In this document: one piece after another, positions 61,546-64,000 of the stretch
Layout of the letters: each line of letters begins with the position of its first letter
Position numbering within the stretch: position 1 is the first letter of the stretch
Assembly (NCBI RefSeq): GCF_005884405.1
Contig: NZ_VCAO01000001.1
Location: 1 to 64,000, forward strand
Direction of reading: 5' to 3'
From: Qipengyuania marisflavi
GTDB taxonomy: Bacteria > Pseudomonadota > Alphaproteobacteria > Sphingomonadales > Sphingomonadaceae
DNA length: 64,000 nt
Notes under the pieces: model-generated
Seen by the model: only the letters and a program-made list of their open reading frames with translations
Told to the model about the DNA's origin: nothing
Databases searched by the model: none
Translations under genes and position numbers: made by a program

Positions 61546-62639
61546 ATGTGCGTAACCCAGCCATGCGTGTCCGCAATGGTGCCCTTTTGCACGCCAACCA
61601 ACCGGTTACGGATCTTGGTCGCCAGCTGACCGGGACCGCCTGAGCCGATGGTAAATTCCGTGTCGCCGTCCAACACGGTGCCGACAGGCGTGACCACAGC
61701 GGCAGTGCCACAGGCCATCGTTTCCAGCAGTCGCCCGCTCTGCGCATCATCGCGCCATTGTTCGATGCTGTAGGGCTCTTCGCGAACGGTCAGCCCTTCT
61801 TCGCACAGCAGCTGGATCAGGCTGTCGCGGGTGATACCGGGCAGGATTGTGCCGGTCAGCGGCGGGGTCACCACGCTGCCGTCATCGAATACGAAGAACA
61901 AATTCATGCCCCCCAGTTCCTCGACCCATTTGCGCTCTACCGCGTCGAGAAACACGACCTGATCGCACCCTTTGGCTGTCGCCTGTGCCTGCGGCACCAG
62001 GCTGGCAGCGTAATTGCCGCCGGTCTTAGCAGCACCGGTGCCGCCCTTTGCGGCGCGAACGTAGTCGCGGGCGACCCAGATTTTCACAGCGGGCGCGCCT
62101 GATTTGAAATAGCCACCGACCGGGCTGGCGATAAGGATGTATTTGTACTGCCGCGCCGGACGCACGCCCAAAAATGCCTCGGATGCGAACATGAAGGGGC
62201 GCAGGTACAGTGCCCCGCCGGGAATGGTTGGCACCCACTTGCGGTCCACCGCGACCAGCTGGCGGATCGAATCAAGGAACAGAGCTTCGGGCAGTTCAGG
62301 CATCGCCATGCGCCGCGCGCTGTCATTGAAGCGGCGCGCATTGGCATCGGGCCGGAACAGCGCAATCGCACCGTCTTCCTGCTGATAGGCCTTCATGCCC
62401 TCGAATATTTCCTGCGCATAATGCAGCACCGCCGCAGCGGGATCGAGCGTGATGGGGCCGCGCGGGCCGAGCACGGCCTGATGCCAGCCGCCTTTGTCCG
62501 CGTCATAATCCACCACCACCATGTGATCGGTGAACAGCGTCCCGAACCCGGGATCTTTCAGCGCCTCGTCGCGCGCAGCGTCAGGAGTGGGGGCGGGGTG
62601 GGGCACATGTTCGAAATCGGGTGTCGGCGCATCGGCCAT
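61542..62639 (-). CDS. ilvE: Branched-chain amino acid aminotransferase
   Basis: A 365-residue PLP-dependent class IV aminotransferase of the longer (BCAT2-like) type, with GPITLDPAAAVLHYAQEIFEGMKAY, the Lys-containing GAAKTGGNYAASLVPQAQA, VFLDAVERKWVEELGGMNLFFVF, and GTAAVVTPVG near the end. It makes the last step of Leu, Ile and Val synthesis. The gene is convergent with nadE with a 4-nt overlap. No feature suggests special control apart from the neighbouring short gene at 62826. Confidence 0.95.
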   Translation of the reverse strand: MADAPTPDFEHVPHPAPTPDAARDEALKDPGFGTLFTDHMVVVDYDADKGGWHQAVLGPRGPITLDPAAAVLHYAQEIFEGMKAYQQEDGAIALFRPDANARRFNDSARRMAMPELPEALFLDSIRQLVAVDRKWVPTIPGGALYLRPFMFASEAFLGVRPARQYKYILIASPVGGYFKSGAPAVKIWVARDYVRAAKGGTGAAKTGGNYAASLVPQAQATAKGCDQVVFLDAVERKWVEELGGMNLFFVFDDGSVVTPPLTGTILPGITRDSLIQLLCEEGLTVREEPYSIEQWRDDAQSGRLLETMACGTAAVVTPVGTVLDGDTEFTIGSGGPGQLATKIRNRLVGVQKGTIADTHGWVTHI

Positions 62640-62738
62640 CTGGCATCTCTCCTGCTCGCCAAGCCGATATTAGCGCGAAGCCGCGAGGGCAAGGGTGCGG
62701 ATGCCCGGCGGCTCAGGAAAATTGCGCTCAGATATGAG

Positions 62739-62771
62739 AAAGGCGGCCCCGCCGAAACGAGAACCGCCTTT
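62739..62771 (-). terminator. Hairpin after the 18-codon gene
   Basis: An 8-bp stem (AAAGGCGG/CCGCCTTT) with a 17-nt loop, 55 bp after the stop at 62826 in the minus direction, followed by a weak T-tract. A smaller hairpin AGCGGC/GCCGCT lies at 62781-62799. Together they suggest a short structured transcript. Confidence 0.5.
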
Positions 62772-62825
62772 CACATGGTCAGCGGCCGGAAGTGCCGCTC
62801 ACAAAGCCTTACTCGGCAAGGAATG

Positions 62826-62882
62826 TTACCGAATATGCTCCGTAGGGATCTTCACCGACCTCGCTACTGAACCATGAGACAT
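62826..62882 (-). CDS. 18-residue ORF with near-perfect Shine-Dalgarno sequence
   Basis: The product would be MSHGSVARSVKIPTEHIR. GAAAGGAGGTGATCC stands immediately before the ATG, complementary to the full 3' end of 16S rRNA, although the spacing to ATG is short if only the GGAGG core is counted about 6 bp away. It is followed by two hairpins. The peptide is not recognised; it may be a small protein or a leader in a short RNA. The 432-bp gap 62640-63071 otherwise holds no supported gene. Confidence 0.5.
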   Translation of the reverse strand: MSHGSVARSVKIPTEHIR

Positions 62883-63071
62883 CGGATCACCTCCTTTCAA
62901 GCTTGTGAGCTGGAGCCCGCGCTTCACCGGGGCCCGGGATCCGCGTGTGCCGCTGATCCTGCCTTCAATTTGTTGCGCCGGGCGCGTTAAAACAAGTCTT
63001 GTAAAAAAGTTTTCCCATGTCAGAATTGTCCTTTGTGGCCTGGCAGACTTGCTGGGCCTTTTTTGCGAGCT

Positions 63072-63623
63072 TCAGCGGCAATCCTCGATCACGCGGGTCA
63101 CTTCGGCCCAGGCCGGGATGTACAGCGCTGGCTGGCCGGGTACTTCCACCGCAAATCGCCCAATCGTCAGCGCCATCGCATCCAGCAGCGGATCTGCTGC
63201 CGTAACAGAAGCGCTGACAGCGCCGCCGCCATTTGCGGCCTTGGCAGCAAGCGCGCGGGTGGTGGTTTCGGTTCTGATGATTACGCTGCTGTCGCTGCGC
63301 TGGTCAGGCAGATAGCGAATCATGGCGATCTGGCGCGAATTGCTGGTGCACCCCAGCGCGAACAGCGGCGTGTCATTGCTGGAGCCGAATCGTGCCATTG
63401 TCCCACCATTCACGGCGCCATAGGTCCAGTTGCCCACGCTTTGCGGGGCATCAAGCCAGCTCGACATGGTCGGCACAGGTACGGGCGGCGGAGGCGGGGC
63501 GGGGCGCGGTGCAGGCACAGCGGCTGTCTCCGGGACCGGCGTCGGCTCGGGTGCCGGCACACAGGCCGCGATGGTGAAGGATAGCGCCAGCGCGCCGCCG
63601 AGATGGACATAGATCGGTTTCAT
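63072..63623 (-). CDS. Putative lipoprotein with proline-rich linker
   Basis: A 183-residue protein with lipobox (TIAACVP, about Cys 21), a Pro/Ala/Val-rich linker (about 22-52) and a compact domain (about 55-183) with two cysteines (GCTSNSRQIAMIRYLPDQ and EDCR at the end). It resembles hypothetical lipoproteins of sphingomonads; no function is known to me. The start at 63623 follows from the lipobox. It is divergent from tlyA with a 34-bp gap. Confidence 0.8.
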   Translation of the reverse strand: MKPIYVHLGGALALSFTIAACVPAPEPTPVPETAAVPAPRPAPPPPPVPVPTMSSWLDAPQSVGNWTYGAVNGGTMARFGSSNDTPLFALGCTSNSRQIAMIRYLPDQRSDSSVIIRTETTTRALAAKAANGGGAVSASVTAADPLLDAMALTIGRFAVEVPGQPALYIPAWAEVTRVIEDCR

Positions 63624-63657
63624 GTCCCACCAATGATCGCTAACGCACTTGTTTCCA

Positions 63658-64000
63658 ATGCCTATCAAACGCCGCCTCGATCAAATGCTGGTAGACCGCG
63701 GGCTCGTAGAGAGCCGCACGCGGGCGCAGGCGCTGGTAATGGCGGGGCTGGTGTTCTCTGGCGAAACCAAATTGGCCAAGCCGGGGCAGCAGCTCCCCGA
63801 GGATGCGCCGCTGGATGTGCGCGGCCGCGATCACCCCTGGGTGTCGCGCGGCGGTATCAAACTGGCGCATGCTATCGAACATTTCGGACTGGATCCGTCG
63901 GGCGTCACCGCGATGGATGTGGGCAGCTCAACCGGCGGGTTTACCGACGTTTTGCTGCAAGGCGGGGCGGATCATGTCTTTGCAGTGGATAGCGGCACCA
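63658..64000 (+). CDS. tlyA: TlyA-family rRNA 2'-O-methyltransferase, 5' part
   Basis: The first 114 codons of a TlyA/hemolysin A-type protein, cut by the window edge. It has an N-terminal S4 RNA-binding domain (RLDQMLVDRGLVESRTRAQALVMAGLVFSG) and the start of a Rossmann methyltransferase domain (AMDVGSSTGGFTDVLLQGG, HVFAVDSGT). TlyA methylates 16S and 23S rRNA in mycobacteria. ATG 63658 is the conserved start. Confidence 0.93.
   Translation, partial: MPIKRRLDQMLVDRGLVESRTRAQALVMAGLVFSGETKLAKPGQQLPEDAPLDVRGRDHPWVSRGGIKLAHAIEHFGLDPSGVTAMDVGSSTGGFTDVLLQGGADHVFAVDSGT

Noticed and set aside
62884-62898. The plus strand reads GGATCACCTCCTTTC, like the 3' end of 16S rRNA
   Set aside because: There is no rRNA sequence around it; it is simply the complement of a very strong Shine-Dalgarno sequence on the minus strand.
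1-64000. CRISPR arrays, restriction-modification or toxin-antitoxin systems
   Set aside because: Looked for spaced repeats and for paired small genes; none seen that I could support.

Overview
The window looks like a Sphingomonadales (probably Erythrobacteraceae-like) alphaproteobacterial chromosome carrying a large mobile island. This rests on protein flavour and gene neighbourhoods read by eye; no database search was possible. About 57 kb of accessory DNA on the left abuts ordinary chromosomal housekeeping genes on the right.

1-17.3 kb, minus strand: an almost complete F-type (MPF-F) conjugative type IV secretion operon, traA-L-E-K-B-dsbC-V-C-(small membrane gene)-trbI-S26 peptidase-traW-U-trbC-N-F-H-G. 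Most genes overlap by 1-11 nt. The last gene, traG, is cut at its 3' end by an IS3-family element that runs off the left edge. The 363-bp divergent region before traA carries two GTTC-N7-GTTC sites, which match the alphaproteobacterial LexA box. It is followed by a small HTH regulator and an AlpA-like protein (17.7-18.4 kb).

18.5-40.0 kb: a metal-resistance block. A divergent CadR/PbrR-type MerR regulator, with a textbook 19-bp-spacer promoter, faces a co-directional run of about 21 kb: DUF3703, a methyltransferase, a His-rich protein, czcCBA (HME1 signature), a P1B-4 ATPase, a truncated CDF transporter, a Cys/Met/His-rich exported protein, cusC-cusB(-cusF fusion)-cusA (HME4-like), a cusF lipoprotein, a multicopper oxidase and a copper ATPase.

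40.0-56.3 kb: a second block. A CnrY/CnrX/CnrH-like anti-sigma, periplasmic metal sensor and ECF sigma cassette (47.7-49.0 kb) sits among copper and redox envelope genes: copA-copB, NTF2-like and PepSY proteins, DUF411, DUF5676, a methyltransferase, an APC permease, a glutaredoxin-MauE fusion, a channel-like protein, DUF305 and lipoproteins. I find five copies of one motif, TTGAGGG-N16-CGTA, with invariant spacing. Each is oriented towards a gene group of this block and one lies before the sigma cassette itself, so the block reads as one ECF regulon. This is the most interesting signal in the window.

56.3-57.1 kb: an island-edge zone with a tandem 16-bp tRNA-3'-end-like repeat, two TGGGGGTATT repeats and a frameshifted DUF411 gene. 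It ends at tRNA-Gln.

57.1-64 kb: chromosomal genes yghU-like GST, topoisomerase IB, glutamine-dependent NAD synthetase (preceded by an in-frame HTH-like extension), ilvE, an 18-codon ORF with a near-perfect Shine-Dalgarno sequence, a lipoprotein and the 5' part of tlyA.
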